Shown: positions 47,992-59,367, counted from the first letter of the stretch. The stretch is DNA of 64,000 nt from Oxalobacteraceae bacterium (GCA_021298555.1 JAJTGE010000002.1:36379-100378), one strand, 5' to 3'. Translations and numbers: made by a program. The notes: generated by a model not told the origin, from the sequence alone.

Positions 47992-50268
47992 ATGATCCCG
48001 CGATTGCCTTTTCTACAATCCGCTGTTGCACTGCGTCTTTGTGCCCTTTGCCTGGCGCTGGCTTCATCGCCAGTGCTTGCTCAGGAGCGCACGTGGCTGG
48101 CGGGTTCTGTTGATGAGCAGGCACCCACCGAAGTCAAAGCCGAGCAAATCACCGGGCAACCCGATCGTGATATCCGCATGGAAGGCCGTGTAGAAATTAA
48201 TCGCGGCAAGACCCAAATAGAATCTGACCGTATGTATTACGACATGGTGGATGATCGTGTTGAAGCAGAGGGAAATGTTCGTGTGCTCAAAGAAGGTAAT
48301 GTGTTTACGGGCAAGGAGCTGCGCTTAAAACTTGATACGGGTGAGGGCGTGATGCAAAGTCCTATCTACAAGCTCATTCGAAAAAATGCGCGTGGAAAAG
48401 CAGATCGTATCGATTTTCAGTCGCAGGATTTAGCCACCGTTGTCGGAGGCTACTACACAACATGCAGCCAGCCAGAGCCAGACTGGTATCTGCGTACGGG
48501 GTCGCTGACGCTGGATAATGGACGAGAGATTGGTGTAGCCAAAGATGCTGTACTGGTTTTTAAGGGTGTTCCGATAGCAGGTACTCCGCATATTTCTTTT
48601 CCACTGAGCGAAGAGCGTACGTCGGGGTTTCTTGCGCCTACCATTGCGACATCGACATCAGGTGGTTTGGAAGTAACCACGCCCTACTACTGGAACATTG
48701 CACCGAATCGTGATGTGATTCTCGCGCCACACTACATTACACGTCGTGGACTTATGCTGGGTGGTACAGCTCGTTACCTCGGTGAAGATTACTCCGGGCA
48801 GGCTCGTTTCGAAGTTATTGATCGTGATAATCAAACTAACGACAGCCGTTATGCGGGTTCATTGCGTCACAAAGAAGATTTAGGATCCGGACTGACATTT
48901 AATTCCAATCTCAATTTTGCGTCAGATAATAACTACGCTAAAGACTTCCCGTTCAGCCATGTATGGACTTACCAGCCGGGTATTAGTCGGCGTTTGCTTC
49001 CGCGCGACGTAAGATTGGATTACGGGTCCAAAGACTCTGTAGCCAGTGTTCGCTTAATCGAATACCAGGTTCTTCAGGATTCGAATCTGAGTGCAAAAAT
49101 TTTGCCGCCTTATAGCCGCCTTCCTCAGCTTAGATACAATTATTTTGGTGATAATGATGGCGCACTCAGTTGGAACCTTGCGACAGAATTTACACGTTTT
49201 TATAACCCCACAGTTCCAATCGTTGGCATGCCCCGCCAGGGCGATCGTGCAGTTTTAAATCCGCGCCTGACGTATAACTACTCAACGGGTGGCTTTTATA
49301 TACGTCCGAGTATTTCAGCTCACCACACGACGTATAGCCTTGATCAAACAGCAGATCCTGCAATGAGGGCGCCATCACGTTTTATACCTACAGCGTCGAT
49401 TGATTCCGGATTTGTTTTTGAGCGTGATTCCAGTTTATTTGGTAACCCTGCGGTGCAAACACTGGAGCCGCGTTTGTTTTACACCCATACGCCTTACAAA
49501 CGGCAAGATTCGCTGCTGTACCCGAATTTTGATTCGTCTGAAGCTGATTTCAATTATGCGACAGTCTTTCGTGAAAACCGTTTTGTAGGAAATGATCGTA
49601 TAGGCGATTCCAATCAATTGACCTCTGCGCTGATGACGCGTTTTTTGGAGCCTAATGGGGTGGAGCGTGTACGACTGGCAGTGGCACAGCGATTCTCATT
49701 TTCGGATCAGCAGGTTTCTCTCAACCAGTCTACGGCTCTATTTTCAGAAACGCGTTCTGACTTGTTATTTTTAGGATCAGGCCGTGTCACTGATCAATTA
49801 CGTTTGGACTCAAATTTTCAGTACAGTCAGACTCGTACTGAACTCAGCAGGATGAACATAGGCGCATTTTGGCAACCAGCACCTATGAAAGTATTAAACG
49901 TGCAATATCGTCGCGACGTGCGCAACTTACCTAATGATCCCAACTCCAATTTTGAACTGATAGATATATCAACCCAGTGGCCTTTAGGTGATCGTTGGTA
50001 CGGAGTTGGCAGGGTCAATTATCTGATTAAGGATGGTCAGCTTGGTCAGTCACTTGCCGGTCTGGAATACAAAGCAGACTGCTGGATTTTCCGGCTAATA
50101 GGACAGAAAATACCTACCGCGCAAAACGTCTCCAATACGACTGTGTTTTTGCAACTTGAATTTAATGGATTGTCCATGTTGGGAGCTAATCCTATGAGGG
50201 CTCTCAGATCCAATGTGCCTGGCTATCAACCGTTGGGTCAGTCTGACTACCCTTACGAAACTTATTAA
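47992..50268 (+). CDS. lptD: LPS-assembly outer membrane protein LptD
   Basis: LptD inserts lipopolysaccharide into the outer leaflet of the outer membrane with LptE. The 758-residue precursor has a Sec signal peptide (cleavage likely after SSPVLA, residue 30), a periplasmic jellyroll related to LptA (residues about 40-150, EVKAEQITGQPDRDIRMEG and EAEGNVRVLK) and a large beta-barrel. The mature protein has only two cysteines that I see, Cys158 and Cys697, so a single disulfide instead of the two of E. coli LptD. TATAAT at 47938-47943 may be the -10. surA follows at once. Confidence 0.95.
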   Translation: MIPRLPFLQSAVALRLCALCLALASSPVLAQERTWLAGSVDEQAPTEVKAEQITGQPDRDIRMEGRVEINRGKTQIESDRMYYDMVDDRVEAEGNVRVLKEGNVFTGKELRLKLDTGEGVMQSPIYKLIRKNARGKADRIDFQSQDLATVVGGYYTTCSQPEPDWYLRTGSLTLDNGREIGVAKDAVLVFKGVPIAGTPHISFPLSEERTSGFLAPTIATSTSGGLEVTTPYYWNIAPNRDVILAPHYITRRGLMLGGTARYLGEDYSGQARFEVIDRDNQTNDSRYAGSLRHKEDLGSGLTFNSNLNFASDNNYAKDFPFSHVWTYQPGISRRLLPRDVRLDYGSKDSVASVRLIEYQVLQDSNLSAKILPPYSRLPQLRYNYFGDNDGALSWNLATEFTRFYNPTVPIVGMPRQGDRAVLNPRLTYNYSTGGFYIRPSISAHHTTYSLDQTADPAMRAPSRFIPTASIDSGFVFERDSSLFGNPAVQTLEPRLFYTHTPYKRQDSLLYPNFDSSEADFNYATVFRENRFVGNDRIGDSNQLTSALMTRFLEPNGVERVRLAVAQRFSFSDQQVSLNQSTALFSETRSDLLFLGSGRVTDQLRLDSNFQYSQTRTELSRMNIGAFWQPAPMKVLNVQYRRDVRNLPNDPNSNFELIDISTQWPLGDRWYGVGRVNYLIKDGQLGQSLAGLEYKADCWIFRLIGQKIPTAQNVSNTTVFLQLEFNGLSMLGANPMRALRSNVPGYQPLGQSDYPYETY

Positions 50269-50276
50269 CTGTGATC

Positions 50277-51653
50277 ATGATGAAAACTGGTGTAACTGCG
50301 TTGAATACTATTAAACGTTTTTCATATGTGCTGTCCGTATCTTTATTGTTTACCTCAAGCGCCTATGCGCAGGAAAAAAGCACGGGTAAGCAGCCAGTGC
50401 TAGTTGATGCGATTGTTGCTGTTGTTAACACTGATGTCATAACGTTTAAAGAACTGGATGATCGTATTCGTCTGGTTGAGCAACGGCTAAAACGGCAAAA
50501 TACACAGATGCCGCCACGCGATGTATTACAGCGTCAGCTACTCGAGCGCATGATAGTCACACGTGCCCAAATGCAGATGGCTAAGGAATCCGGTATCCGG
50601 GTAGATGACATCATGCTCGACCGGGCTGTTTCGCGGATTGCCGAACAAAATCAGCTGTCCCTACAAACTTTCCGTGATCAGCTTGAGCGTGATGGTCTGT
50701 CGTTTGCACGCTTCAGAGAAGAAATCCGTGAAGAGATTACCCTGCAACGCTTGCGTGAGCGTGAAGTGGATAATAAGTTGCAGATTTCTGAATCGGAAGT
50801 CGATAATTTTTTAGCTGCCTCCGCAGGTAAGAGCGATGCTGGTCAGCAGGAATTAAGTATTGCCCAAATTTTGGTGCGTGTTCCAGAAAATGCGTCGCCT
50901 CAGCAAATTGCTGATCGTCGTAAACGTGCAGAGTCAGCAGTCGCTCAATTGAAATCAGGCGCTGATTTTGCCAAGACTGCAGCGAGTTTTTCAGATGCCG
51001 CTGATGCACTCAGTGGTGGGGACCTAGGCTGGCGCAGCACCTCGCGTTTACCTCAATTATTTGTTGATGCTGTCGAAAAGCTTGCTGATGGTGATATTGC
51101 CCCACTAGTACGTAGTGCGAATGGTTTTCACGTGCTCAAGCTTAACGGACGTCGTACTGCCAGTGTCATGAAAGGTGGGTCGGGCACCATGGTCCAGCAG
51201 ACTCGTGCGCGCCATATACTTATTAAAGTCAATCAAATCGTATCCAGTACTGAGGCCCGGCGTAAGCTGATCGAGCTACGCGAGCGCCTGGATAACAAGG
51301 CTGCAAAATTCGAAGAGCTAGCGCGACTTTATTCAAACGATGGCTCTGCATCCAAAGGCGGCGAGCTAGGCTGGATTTATCCTGGAGATACCGTACCCGA
51401 ATTTGAGCGCGCCATGAATGCCCTGCGCCCTGGTGAGACATCACAGCCGATTGAATCACCATTTGGTTTTCACCTGATCGAAGTTTTGGAGCGCAAAACC
51501 GAAGAAGTTTCGCGTGAGCGTCAACGGCAAATGGCTCGTCAGGCCCTACGCGAGCAAAAATTAGAAGAGGCCTACGAAGACTGGCTTCGTCAGTTACGTG
51601 ACCGCGCCTATGTCGAATATCGACTGGATGAATTTAATCCTCGTCAGCCGTAA
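50277..51653 (+). CDS. surA: Periplasmic chaperone and peptidyl-prolyl isomerase SurA
   Basis: SurA escorts outer membrane proteins, including LptD, through the periplasm. It has a signal peptide ([13 protein letters not shown]), an N-terminal chaperone region ([21 protein letters not shown]) and two parvulin domains: [16 protein letters not shown] to [11 protein letters not shown], and [13 protein letters not shown] to [16 protein letters not shown] 50271, ATG 50277 and ATG 50280 are all possible starts in the same frame. It sits 8 bp after lptD and leads to pdxA and ksgA. Confidence 0.95.
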   Translation: MMKTGVTALNTIKRFSYVLSVSLLFTSSAYAQEKSTGKQPVLVDAIVAVVNTDVITFKELDDRIRLVEQRLKRQNTQMPPRDVLQRQLLERMIVTRAQMQMAKESGIRVDDIMLDRAVSRIAEQNQLSLQTFRDQLERDGLSFARFREEIREEITLQRLREREVDNKLQISESEVDNFLAASAGKSDAGQQELSIAQILVRVPENASPQQIADRRKRAESAVAQLKSGADFAKTAASFSDAADALSGGDLGWRSTSRLPQLFVDAVEKLADGDIAPLVRSANGFHVLKLNGRRTASVMKGGSGTMVQQTRARHILIKVNQIVSSTEARRKLIELRERLDNKAAKFEELARLYSNDGSASKGGELGWIYPGDTVPEFERAMNALRPGETSQPIESPFGFHLIEVLERKTEEVSRERQRQMARQALREQKLEEAYEDWLRQLRDRAYVEYRLDEFNPRQP

Positions 51654-51664
51654 CGTTAACGTTT

Positions 51665-52681
51665 ATGTTCTGTCCGCGCATAGCCATTACTTGCGGAGAG
51701 CCTGCCGGTGTGGGGCCTGAGATTTCACTACGTGCTGCCTTGGAAAGCGTGGACAGTGAGTTGGTATTGCTTGGTGATGCCACTCAAATCTCAGGCTTGG
51801 CTACTCAACTCTGTCCTGACAAAAAACTCCACTACGTTACGGCAGTCGATCTGACTGGATTACCAAGACAAGCTGGCCGTATCAACGTGATCGATTGCCC
51901 GCTTGCAGTCAGGCCTGTGCCCGGCAAGCTGGATGCTCGCAATGGTCGTTCAGTGCTCAACACGCTTGATATAGCAATACATGGCGCTATGCACCAGCAG
52001 TTCGATGCCATCGTTACAGCCCCCATACAAAAAAGCACCATTAACGAAGCAGGCGTAGCTTTTACTGGGCATACCGAATATTTGGCTGAGAAAACAGGTA
52101 CGCCCAAAGTGGTCATGATGCTCATGGGCCCCGCGGGTGGATATACCTTACGCGTAGCCTTAGCCACTACCCATTTGCCACTAAAAGCAGTCTCTGCAGC
52201 ACTTACCCAATCTAGTTTGTTGAGCACGCTGGAAATCATTCACACTGATTTAGTCCGTCGTTTCGGAATGTCACAGCCGCGAATTTTTGTCGCAGGTCTT
52301 AATCCGCACGCGGGTGAGGGCGGCTATCTTGGTCGCGAAGAAATCGATGTGATAGAGCCTGTCATTCATCAGTTACGCGCAAAAAATTGGCGCGTCTCAG
52401 GCCCCTACCCTGCCGATACCTTGTTTCAACCAAAATATCTAAAAGAGGCAGATTGTGTACTGGCCATGTATCACGATCAAGGTTTGCCCGTACTTAAATT
52501 CGCGACCTTTGGTCAGGGAGTTAATATCACTCTGGGCCTTCCAATTATTCGAACCTCTGTTGATCATGGCACAGCACTCGATATTGCTGAGCAGGGATTA
52601 AATTTAGCGGATCACACGAGTATGAGTGCTGCTTTGCGCGCTGCGGTGGAAATGATAAACGCATCGCGTAGGGTTGGTTAA
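51665..52681 (+). CDS. pdxA: 4-hydroxythreonine-4-phosphate dehydrogenase
   Basis: PdxA oxidises 4-phosphohydroxy-L-threonine in pyridoxal phosphate synthesis. The 338 residues begin [15 protein letters not shown] and keep [21 protein letters not shown], the metal and substrate segment [13 protein letters not shown], and the metal-binding [12 protein letters not shown] with SVDHGTALD. Its stop overlaps the ksgA start by one base (TAATG). The surA-pdxA-ksgA order is conserved in proteobacteria. Confidence 0.96.
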   Translation: MFCPRIAITCGEPAGVGPEISLRAALESVDSELVLLGDATQISGLATQLCPDKKLHYVTAVDLTGLPRQAGRINVIDCPLAVRPVPGKLDARNGRSVLNTLDIAIHGAMHQQFDAIVTAPIQKSTINEAGVAFTGHTEYLAEKTGTPKVVMMLMGPAGGYTLRVALATTHLPLKAVSAALTQSSLLSTLEIIHTDLVRRFGMSQPRIFVAGLNPHAGEGGYLGREEIDVIEPVIHQLRAKNWRVSGPYPADTLFQPKYLKEADCVLAMYHDQGLPVLKFATFGQGVNITLGLPIIRTSVDHGTALDIAEQGLNLADHTSMSAALRAAVEMINASRRVG

Positions 52682-53445
52682 TGAAGCATATTCCGCGTAA
52701 GCGATTTGGCCAGAATTTTTTGACTGACCAGCGTGTGCTGGATGACATTATTCTTGCGATTGCTCCACAAGCAGATGATGTCATGGTGGAAATAGGTCCT
52801 GGGCAGGGTGCGATGACTTCCTTGCTGCTTGATGGTGTCAATGAGTTACACGTGGTCGAGTTAGATCGTGATCTGGTTCAGATACTGGAAAAAAAATTTC
52901 AGCATCGTCCGTTGAGAATTCATTCGGGTGATGCGCTTAAATTTGATTTTTCATCACTAATCACTGATGAAAAAAAATTACGTGTCGTTGGTAATTTACC
53001 CTACAACATCTCCACACCTCTGTTGTTTCATTTAACCAGCGCTATTGATACCATTTTGGACCAGCATTTCATGCTGCAAAAAGAAGTGGTTCAGCGTATG
53101 GTCGCTGCACCCGGGGGTAAAGACTATGGTCGGCTCTCAGTCATGCTTCAGTGGCGATATCAAATGGATTTACTTTTTATTGTTCCACCTACAGCATTTG
53201 ACCCGCCGCCTAAAGTCGAATCGGCTATCGTGCGTATGCGGCCACTGGCAGAGCCGCTGGCATGTGATCAGCACAAACTGGAGCAGGTGGTCACCAAGGC
53301 ATTCTCACAACGGCGCAAGGTCATACGGAATTGCGTGGCCGGTATGTTTACTGAGAATGATCTGATTAATGCAGGTATCGATCCGCAAACTCGTCCAGAG
53401 ACTGTTTCACTAGCTCAGTATGTTGCGCTGGCGCGCATGGCGTAA
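52681..53445 (+). CDS. ksgA: 16S rRNA dimethyladenosine transferase
   Basis: KsgA (RsmA) dimethylates the two adenosines near the 3' end of 16S rRNA and checks small-subunit assembly. The 254 residues carry KRFGQNFLTDQRVLDDI, the SAM-binding VEIGPGQGAMTSLLL, and the catalytic motif GNLPYNISTPLLFHL. The C-terminal helical end reads AFSQRRKVIRNC. It is the last gene of the lptD-surA-pdxA-ksgA unit and faces gloA. Confidence 0.97.
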   Translation: MKHIPRKRFGQNFLTDQRVLDDIILAIAPQADDVMVEIGPGQGAMTSLLLDGVNELHVVELDRDLVQILEKKFQHRPLRIHSGDALKFDFSSLITDEKKLRVVGNLPYNISTPLLFHLTSAIDTILDQHFMLQKEVVQRMVAAPGGKDYGRLSVMLQWRYQMDLLFIVPPTAFDPPPKVESAIVRMRPLAEPLACDQHKLEQVVTKAFSQRRKVIRNCVAGMFTENDLINAGIDPQTRPETVSLAQYVALARMA

Positions 53446-53469
53446 ATCACACCACTACGCTCAATTTAG

Positions 53470-53856
53470 TTAAATACCGCGCTCTATCAATTCGATTTTG
53501 TAGCCATCCGGATCCTGGATGAAAGCGATGACAGTAGAACCCCCTTGGACTGGGCCCGCCTCGCGCGTCACATTGCCACCGGCTGCTTTAACTGCAGCAC
53601 AGGTTGCTGCTGCATCTTCCACGCCTATGGCTACGTGGCCATAGGCCGTACCCATATCGTATGTGCTCGTGCCGTAATTGTAGGTAAGTTCCAGTTCGGC
53701 CTGATCTGGATTAGCTTCATAGCCCAAAAAGGCAAGAGAGTATTTTTGATCAGGACGATCGGTCGTACGTAGTAATTTCATGCCCATGACCTGTGTGTAA
53801 AAAGCTATCGATCGCTGCAGATCGCCAACGCGTAGCATAGTGTGAAGTAGTCGCAT
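53470..53856 (-). CDS. gloA: Lactoylglutathione lyase (glyoxalase I)
   Basis: GloA converts the methylglyoxal-glutathione adduct to S-lactoylglutathione. The 128-residue protein has two beta-alpha-beta-beta-beta modules: [24 protein letters not shown] and [21 protein letters not shown]. Metal ligands are His5, the Glu in ELELTYNYG, His74 and Glu123 of YKIELIE. This is the usual length for the nickel-type bacterial enzyme. It follows the metallopeptidase gene on the minus strand after 75 bp. Confidence 0.94.
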   Translation of the reverse strand: MRLLHTMLRVGDLQRSIAFYTQVMGMKLLRTTDRPDQKYSLAFLGYEANPDQAELELTYNYGTSTYDMGTAYGHVAIGVEDAAATCAAVKAAGGNVTREAGPVQGGSTVIAFIQDPDGYKIELIERGI

Positions 53857-53931
53857 AATCGCTTTCTATAATTCAGTTTGATTGGTCGTTAGCTTAAGAA
53901 TTAGCATGATCCGCTAAAGCACTGCCGAGAT

Positions 53932-54798
53932 TCAGAATTCGGGTAAGTGGTGCGCGTCATGATCGCGCAGAGTTTTACGCGCTATCTCAAATTCTGGCAG
54001 TACCGATTGTACGGTGGTCCAAAATTGCGGGCCATGATTCATTTCTCTTAGATGCGATAACTCATGCGCGACGACATAATCAATGTTGGGTAGCGCAAAA
54101 TGCATCAAGCGCCAATTCAATCGGATGCGGCCATCAGCAGTGCACGAGCCCCATTGTGTACTGGCAGAGGAAAGTGCAAAACTGGAAAACTGTACTCCCA
54201 GCTTTTCGGAATATAGCGCCAGACGTTCAGCGAAAAGACGTTTTGCTTCACCTTGCAACCAACCCTGAACTCTGTCTTTGAGTTGCTGTTCCGAGGCTGA
54301 GCTGGGAAGGCTGATATGTAATTCACGATCAACTTCATCAAAGCGCGCTCCCACCGTCACACCGTAGGCAATTCGTAGAGTGATGTCTGACCCCAGATAG
54401 GGTAGTTTAGCGCCGTCACGCCACTCCATAGGAGGCCGTAGACGTCTAACCGAGCGTTCTCGCTGCTCGTTGATTTTTTTAAAAATCCATGCTTGCTTGG
54501 AGCTTATGGCCGCTTCAATATCGACCATAGTCAGCCATTGAGGAGCAGTTACCCTTAGCCCGTCATCATCAATCAAAAAACCTACGCTACGCCGGCGTGA
54601 ACGTAGCAAGCGATAGTCCAGATAATGCGTACCAAAATGTAATCGACGATGATTCGGCGGTATGACCGGATCGGGTACGGTAGAGCTGATTTGTTTCGAA
54701 TCCGATTGTTGCGGATTACCATGAGAAAAAAAATCATCAAGCAGCGATAACTGATTTGGGTCTGCCAGTTTTTGTCTTAGAAACCGCATGATTGACAT
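53932..54798 (-). CDS. YgjP/SprT-like metal-dependent hydrolase
   Basis: This 288-residue protein has the DUF45/YgjP architecture. The N-terminal half is a beta-rich region (LDYRLLRSRRRSVGFLID, WLTMVDIEAAISSKQAWIFKKI), and the C-terminal half carries the zinc protease motif VVAHELSHLREMNHGPQFW (HExxH with a third His). Such proteins are assumed zinc-dependent peptidases or hydrolases, and their substrate is not known. Three starts in a row are possible (TTG 54807, ATG 54798, ATG 54789) and none has a good ribosome site. It is cotranscribed with plsC in the long minus-strand unit. Confidence 0.85.
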   Translation of the reverse strand: MSIMRFLRQKLADPNQLSLLDDFFSHGNPQQSDSKQISSTVPDPVIPPNHRRLHFGTHYLDYRLLRSRRRSVGFLIDDDGLRVTAPQWLTMVDIEAAISSKQAWIFKKINEQRERSVRRLRPPMEWRDGAKLPYLGSDITLRIAYGVTVGARFDEVDRELHISLPSSASEQQLKDRVQGWLQGEAKRLFAERLALYSEKLGVQFSSFALSSASTQWGSCTADGRIRLNWRLMHFALPNIDYVVAHELSHLREMNHGPQFWTTVQSVLPEFEIARKTLRDHDAHHLPEF

Positions 54799-54810
54799 AA
54801 GGGTCAAAAT

Positions 54811-55560
54811 TTAGAGAGGTTTTTCATTCGTATAAGCAGCGGGGCTTAATGAGCGCATCTCGGATTCTATCCAATTTTCAACTTTCTCTATTAATTCAGC
54901 AGCAGTCATACCTTCGGAAGGTATCGGAGCACCTATCGATACGGTAATTAAACCTGGTTTTTTGATAAACGCGTTGCGTGGCCAGCAATCACCTGAATTC
55001 ATTGCAATCGGCACCACCGGCACACCCGTGCCTATGGCCAGTATCGCTCCGCCAGCCTTGTATTTGCCTTGTTGGCCGACAGCAGTTCGAGTCCCCTCGG
55101 GGAACATGATGACCCATTGACCATCGTCTAATCGTTTTCTTCCGGTGGCAATGACCTGTGACATCGCGTCGCGTCCTTTGCTTCTATCAATAGCGATCAT
55201 ACGCAGCATGCCTAATCCCCAGCCAAAAAAAGGGATGTACAGCAGCGATTTTTTAAAAACAAAAATCAGCGGGCGCGGCATTAACCAGCAATAAAAAATA
55301 GTCTCCCAGGCAGACTGATGCTTGGAGAGGAGGATCACCGGCGCGTCGGGAAGATTTTCCAGCCCTTTGATTTGCCATCGTATGCCACATACATAACGAG
55401 CAGCGAGAATGATGAACTGATTCCAGCGAGTGATCATCCAATAGCGTTGACGGTAAGGCAGCAGTACAAAACCAAAACAAGCTGTAGCCCAAATCACGGT
55501 GGCCACCACGATAAGTACGGCGAATACTAACGAACGAACCAACAGCAAAAAACGTGACAT
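54811..55560 (-). CDS. plsC: 1-acyl-sn-glycerol-3-phosphate acyltransferase
   Basis: PlsC makes phosphatidic acid from lysophosphatidic acid at the inner membrane. The 249-residue protein has an N-terminal membrane helix (LVFAVLIVVATVIWATACF), the catalytic motif SKHQSAWETIFY (HX4E in place of HX4D, a variant known from betaproteobacterial PlsC) and the FPEGTRT block. ATG 55560 has GGAG upstream and is chosen over 55584. It follows gmhB closely on the same strand. Confidence 0.94.
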   Translation of the reverse strand: MSRFLLLVRSLVFAVLIVVATVIWATACFGFVLLPYRQRYWMITRWNQFIILAARYVCGIRWQIKGLENLPDAPVILLSKHQSAWETIFYCWLMPRPLIFVFKKSLLYIPFFGWGLGMLRMIAIDRSKGRDAMSQVIATGRKRLDDGQWVIMFPEGTRTAVGQQGKYKAGGAILAIGTGVPVVPIAMNSGDCWPRNAFIKKPGLITVSIGAPIPSEGMTAAELIEKVENWIESEMRSLSPAAYTNEKPL

Positions 55561-55607
55561 TCGAGCTCCATGGTGGGGCAGCAACAGCTGAGTAACCCGT
55601 TAGTGCA

Positions 55608-56201
55608 TCATTTTTTCTTTTGCAGAGCGGCGCGCGCCATCTCGACTGTCTCAGGTACAAGTCCTTCTGCGTGCAGCAAGCGATCGACCATCATGGCCAG
55701 ATTGTCGAATACTTTGGTACCGTGTGGCAGATTGCCATTTTCTAAGGTTTGTTGGCCTTTACCTGTCAGCACCAGATAGGGTGATGCGCCGACTTGTTCT
55801 GCGGCTTGCAGATCACGCAGAGAATCGCCCACCACCGGTATATCGCGCAAGCTAACGCTAAAGCGTTTGCCTATGGAAAGCAGCATCCCTGGCATAGGTT
55901 TGCGGCATTCACATTTTTCTTCCGATGAGTGCGGGCAGAAAAAAATAGCATCAATCCGTGCACCAGCCATTTGCGCAGCTTGATGCAGTTTGAGATGCAT
56001 CGAACCCAATGCTTTCATGTCAAATAGCCCGCGTGAAATACCTGCCTGATTGGTAGCTACTGCCACCCGGTAGCCATGCTGATTTAAGCGGGCAATCGCT
56101 GGCATGGAACCCGGAATAGGCCGCCATTCATCGGCTGACTTGATGTACAGATCGGAATCGAAATTAATGACGCCATCGCGATCTAAAACAATGAGTTTCA
56201 T
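55608..56201 (-). CDS. gmhB: D-glycero-beta-D-manno-heptose 1,7-bisphosphate 7-phosphatase
   Basis: GmhB removes the C7 phosphate of heptose bisphosphate for the LPS inner core. It is a HAD-type phosphatase of 197 residues: the nucleophile motif VLDRDGVINFDSD, then VATNQAGISRGLF, the zinc-binding loop FCPHSSEEKCECRKPMPGM, and the motif IV segment VVGDSLRDLQAAEQVGA. The start at 56201 matches this motif layout and the upstream codons at 56255 do not. It lies between glyS and plsC. Confidence 0.94.
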   Translation of the reverse strand: MKLIVLDRDGVINFDSDLYIKSADEWRPIPGSMPAIARLNQHGYRVAVATNQAGISRGLFDMKALGSMHLKLHQAAQMAGARIDAIFFCPHSSEEKCECRKPMPGMLLSIGKRFSVSLRDIPVVGDSLRDLQAAEQVGASPYLVLTGKGQQTLENGNLPHGTKVFDNLAMMVDRLLHAEGLVPETVEMARAALQKKK

Positions 56202-56223
56202 TCGGCGATCCTTTGTACGATCA

Positions 56224-58323
56224 TTAGGCAGCCAGCCTGGAAATATCCGCAACACGGTTCATCATGGCGTGTAACGAGTTCAGCAACGCCAGACGGTTAG
56301 TGCGCAAAGCGGCATCTTCGGCCATCACCATAACGTCATTAAAAAACGCATCGACATCATCGCGTAGTGAAGCCAAGGCTTTGAGTGTGGTGGCAAAATC
56401 ACCTTTGGCAAAAGCTAGGTCCACTGCCTGTCTGGCTTCAACCATCGCGCCATAAAGTCGTTTCTCTGCGGGCTCCACTAATAAAGACGATAGTATTTCA
56501 CCGTATGCAGCGTCGTTTTTCTTCAGAATATTCGTAATGCGCTTATTAGCAGCAGCCAGTGATGTGGCTTCAGGCAAGGCAGCAAATGCTTTAACAGCAT
56601 CTAGTCTTTCTAAAATATCGTCAAGACGGTCGGGGGATTGCGATACCACCGCTTCAATTGCATCTTGCGCATGACCTCGCTCACGTAACAAACCGCGCAA
56701 GCGATCGTATACAAAGAGTTGCGCATCACTTACTGGATCAGTAAATTGCGCATTGGCCTTGAACTGTAGAGCTGTTTGCATGAGTAGATGCGACAACGAC
56801 AGAGGCAGGCGCTGTTCAATTAACATACGCAGTATGCCCAGCGCATGACGACGCAATGCAAAGGGATCCTTGTCGCCAGTGGGTGCTAAACCTATTCCCC
56901 AAATACCAATGAGTGTTTCTAGCTTGTCTGCGAGGGCAACCACGGTTCCAGTTTGGGTAACGGGTAGTGCATCACCTGCAAACCGTGGCTGATAATGCTC
57001 GCTTATGGCCAACGCAATATTTTCAGGTTCGCCATCATGCCGGGCATAGTACGTACCCATGATGCCTTGCAGCTCAGGAAATTCTCCTACCATGTCAGTT
57101 AACAGATCAGCTTTTGAAAGTTGTGCAGCCCGTTTGGCTTGTGCGATATCAGCGCCTAGCGATTCTGCAATAGCCGCTGCAATAGCAACTACACGATCAT
57201 TGCGCAACGCCTGGGAGCCCAGTTTATTGTGATACACCACACTTACTAAGCCCGGCAGTCTGTCGATAAGTTTTTTCTTTTTATCTTGCTCAAAAAAGAA
57301 TTTAGCATCCGATAAACGCGGACGTATTACTCGCTCATTACCGCCAATGATATGGCTTGCATCACTAGTTTCTATATTTGATACGAGCAAAAATCGAGAA
57401 CGTAACTTGCCATGTGCATCTGTCAGCGCAAAATATTTTTGATTGGTTTGCATCGTCAGAATCAGGCATTCCTGAGGGACTGACAAAAATGCAGGATCAA
57501 AATGACATTCATAGACAACAGGCCATTCGACCAATGCGCTTACTTCGTCGAGCAAAGATTCTGGCATCAGAATCTGATCACCATTGGCTTTAGCTAGTAA
57601 ATCACTACGGATTTTTTCTTTACGCTCGGAGTAGCTGGCAATCACACGACCTTGTTCGCGCAAGACATCGGCATAGCTAGTCGCACCAGGAATACGAATA
57701 GAGGATTCCTTGGAAAGAAAGCGATGTCCCAGTGTCGTGTTGGATGATTGCAGACCCAGTAAGGTCAATGGAATTATGGTGTCATTTAACAGCGCTATCA
57801 GGCCATGTACAGGTCGTACAAATTGGACGGTCGTGCCGTCGGGGCGCTGGTAACTCATTACTTTGGGTATAGGTAATTTTGTGATGCTTTCTTCCAGCGT
57901 GGGTTGTAATCCTTCAGCTAGCGATTGCCCAGGTGCTGTGTAAGTAAAGAAAAAACTATCGGCTTTACCGTCATTGGCTTGTTCTAATTCAGCGAGCTGA
58001 ATGCTATCGCGCCCTGCGAGTGTTGCTAGTGCAGCTAATTTTTTTACTAGGGGAGCTGCGGGCTGGCCTTCTTTGTCAAGTGCGACAGAAACAGGCAATA
58101 CTTTTTCTCGAATGTGTTTGTCAGGCGATGCAGTTCGCACACCCTCAATTTCAACGGCAAGGCGGCGCGGGCTGGCATAAGCCGTAAAACGTGCACCTTC
58201 GTCTAAAAACGCACGCGAGGATAAGCCGTTAAATAGTGCCGTCGCGAAGGCATCGCCCAGCTTGCCTAGTACTTTGGGTGGCAGTTCTTCGGTGAGTAAT
58301 TCAACCAGCAGTGTTTGCTTCAT
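56224..58323 (-). CDS. glyS: Glycyl-tRNA synthetase beta subunit
   Basis: GlyS is the large tRNA-binding subunit of the alpha2beta2 glycyl-tRNA synthetase. The 699-residue chain begins [23 protein letters not shown] and carries the conserved [25 protein letters not shown] and [19 protein letters not shown] blocks, with a C-terminal anticodon-binding helical region. It follows glyQ with a 36-bp gap. Confidence 0.97.
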   Translation of the reverse strand: MKQTLLVELLTEELPPKVLGKLGDAFATALFNGLSSRAFLDEGARFTAYASPRRLAVEIEGVRTASPDKHIREKVLPVSVALDKEGQPAAPLVKKLAALATLAGRDSIQLAELEQANDGKADSFFFTYTAPGQSLAEGLQPTLEESITKLPIPKVMSYQRPDGTTVQFVRPVHGLIALLNDTIIPLTLLGLQSSNTTLGHRFLSKESSIRIPGATSYADVLREQGRVIASYSERKEKIRSDLLAKANGDQILMPESLLDEVSALVEWPVVYECHFDPAFLSVPQECLILTMQTNQKYFALTDAHGKLRSRFLLVSNIETSDASHIIGGNERVIRPRLSDAKFFFEQDKKKKLIDRLPGLVSVVYHNKLGSQALRNDRVVAIAAAIAESLGADIAQAKRAAQLSKADLLTDMVGEFPELQGIMGTYYARHDGEPENIALAISEHYQPRFAGDALPVTQTGTVVALADKLETLIGIWGIGLAPTGDKDPFALRRHALGILRMLIEQRLPLSLSHLLMQTALQFKANAQFTDPVSDAQLFVYDRLRGLLRERGHAQDAIEAVVSQSPDRLDDILERLDAVKAFAALPEATSLAAANKRITNILKKNDAAYGEILSSLLVEPAEKRLYGAMVEARQAVDLAFAKGDFATTLKALASLRDDVDAFFNDVMVMAEDAALRTNRLALLNSLHAMMNRVADISRLAA

Positions 58324-58359
58324 GTTGTTTGGTGTAGTGAGTGCGTATGTCTGAAAATA

Positions 58360-59280
58360 TCAGGCGGCTTTACTGGCATCACCCAGCATAGGAAAACCGA
58401 GCTCTTCGCGTGAAGCGTAATAAGCCTGCGCTACAGCACGGGCAAGATTACGTATGCGTCCAATGTAGGTGGCTCGCTCAGTTACTGAGATAGCGCCGCG
58501 TGCATCAAGCAGATTAAATGTGTGTGCGGCTTTGAGCACCATCTCATACGCTGGTAACGAAAGAGGAACGGCCATCAATCGTTGCGCTTCGGATTCAAAG
58601 TTGGTGAAGAGCGAAAATAAAAAGTCGGTATTCGAATGCTCAAAGTTGTAGCCAGATTGTTCGACCTCATTTTGATGAAAGACATCTCCATAGGTCAGGC
58701 GCTGGGTAACTCCGCGCTCTTGCCATTCGGTCCATACCAAATCAAATACATTTTCTACTCCCTGCAAATACATGGCTAATCGCTCTATGCCGTATGTGAT
58801 TTCACCAAGCACAGGTTTGCAATCGATACCACCGACTTGCTGAAAGTAAGTAAATTGAGTTACTTCCATACCATTAAGCCACACTTCCCAACCCAAGCCC
58901 CAAGCACCCAGAGTTGGATTTTCCCAGTCGTCTTCAACGAAGCGCACGTCGTTTTCTGTGAGCTTTAAGCCCAATGCTTCGAGTGATCCTAAATAGAGAT
59001 CGAGAATATTTTCGGGTGCAGGTTTGAGTACTACCTGATACTGGTAGTAGTGCTGCATGCGATTCGGGTTTTCACCGTAGCGTCCATCTTTGGGCCGACG
59101 CGAAGGCTGCACATACGCAGCACGCCAGGGCTCGGGACCTATGGCGCGAAGAAAGGTGGCTGTGTGCGAGGTGCCAGCACCGACTTCCATATCGTAGGGT
59201 TGCAGCAGCGCGCAGCCCTGTGCATCCCAGTAATCCTGGAGTTTAAGAATAATTTGCTGGAAACTTGGTTTGGTATTCAT
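58360..59280 (-). CDS. glyQ: Glycyl-tRNA synthetase alpha subunit
   Basis: GlyQ is the catalytic class II subunit that activates glycine. The 306-residue protein begins [29 protein letters not shown] and carries [39 protein letters not shown] and [24 protein letters not shown]. The start at 59280 has the family N-terminus. It lies 87 bp after lnt and is part of the long minus-strand group. Confidence 0.97.
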   Translation of the reverse strand: MNTKPSFQQIILKLQDYWDAQGCALLQPYDMEVGAGTSHTATFLRAIGPEPWRAAYVQPSRRPKDGRYGENPNRMQHYYQYQVVLKPAPENILDLYLGSLEALGLKLTENDVRFVEDDWENPTLGAWGLGWEVWLNGMEVTQFTYFQQVGGIDCKPVLGEITYGIERLAMYLQGVENVFDLVWTEWQERGVTQRLTYGDVFHQNEVEQSGYNFEHSNTDFLFSLFTNFESEAQRLMAVPLSLPAYEMVLKAAHTFNLLDARGAISVTERATYIGRIRNLARAVAQAYYASREELGFPMLGDASKAA

Positions 59281-59367
59281 GGAATGACAGCCACTCGCTG
59301 ACATAGCGACAGGCAGATCATCGTTGCGGGAGATGCGTTTCCCGGATTGTTAAGAAGACTGGAGATT

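Noticed and set aside
47876..48124. N-terminal extension of amgK
   Set aside because: The extra 83 codons run antisense through the lptD start and do not look like the kinase family. ATG 47875 gives the normal N-terminus.
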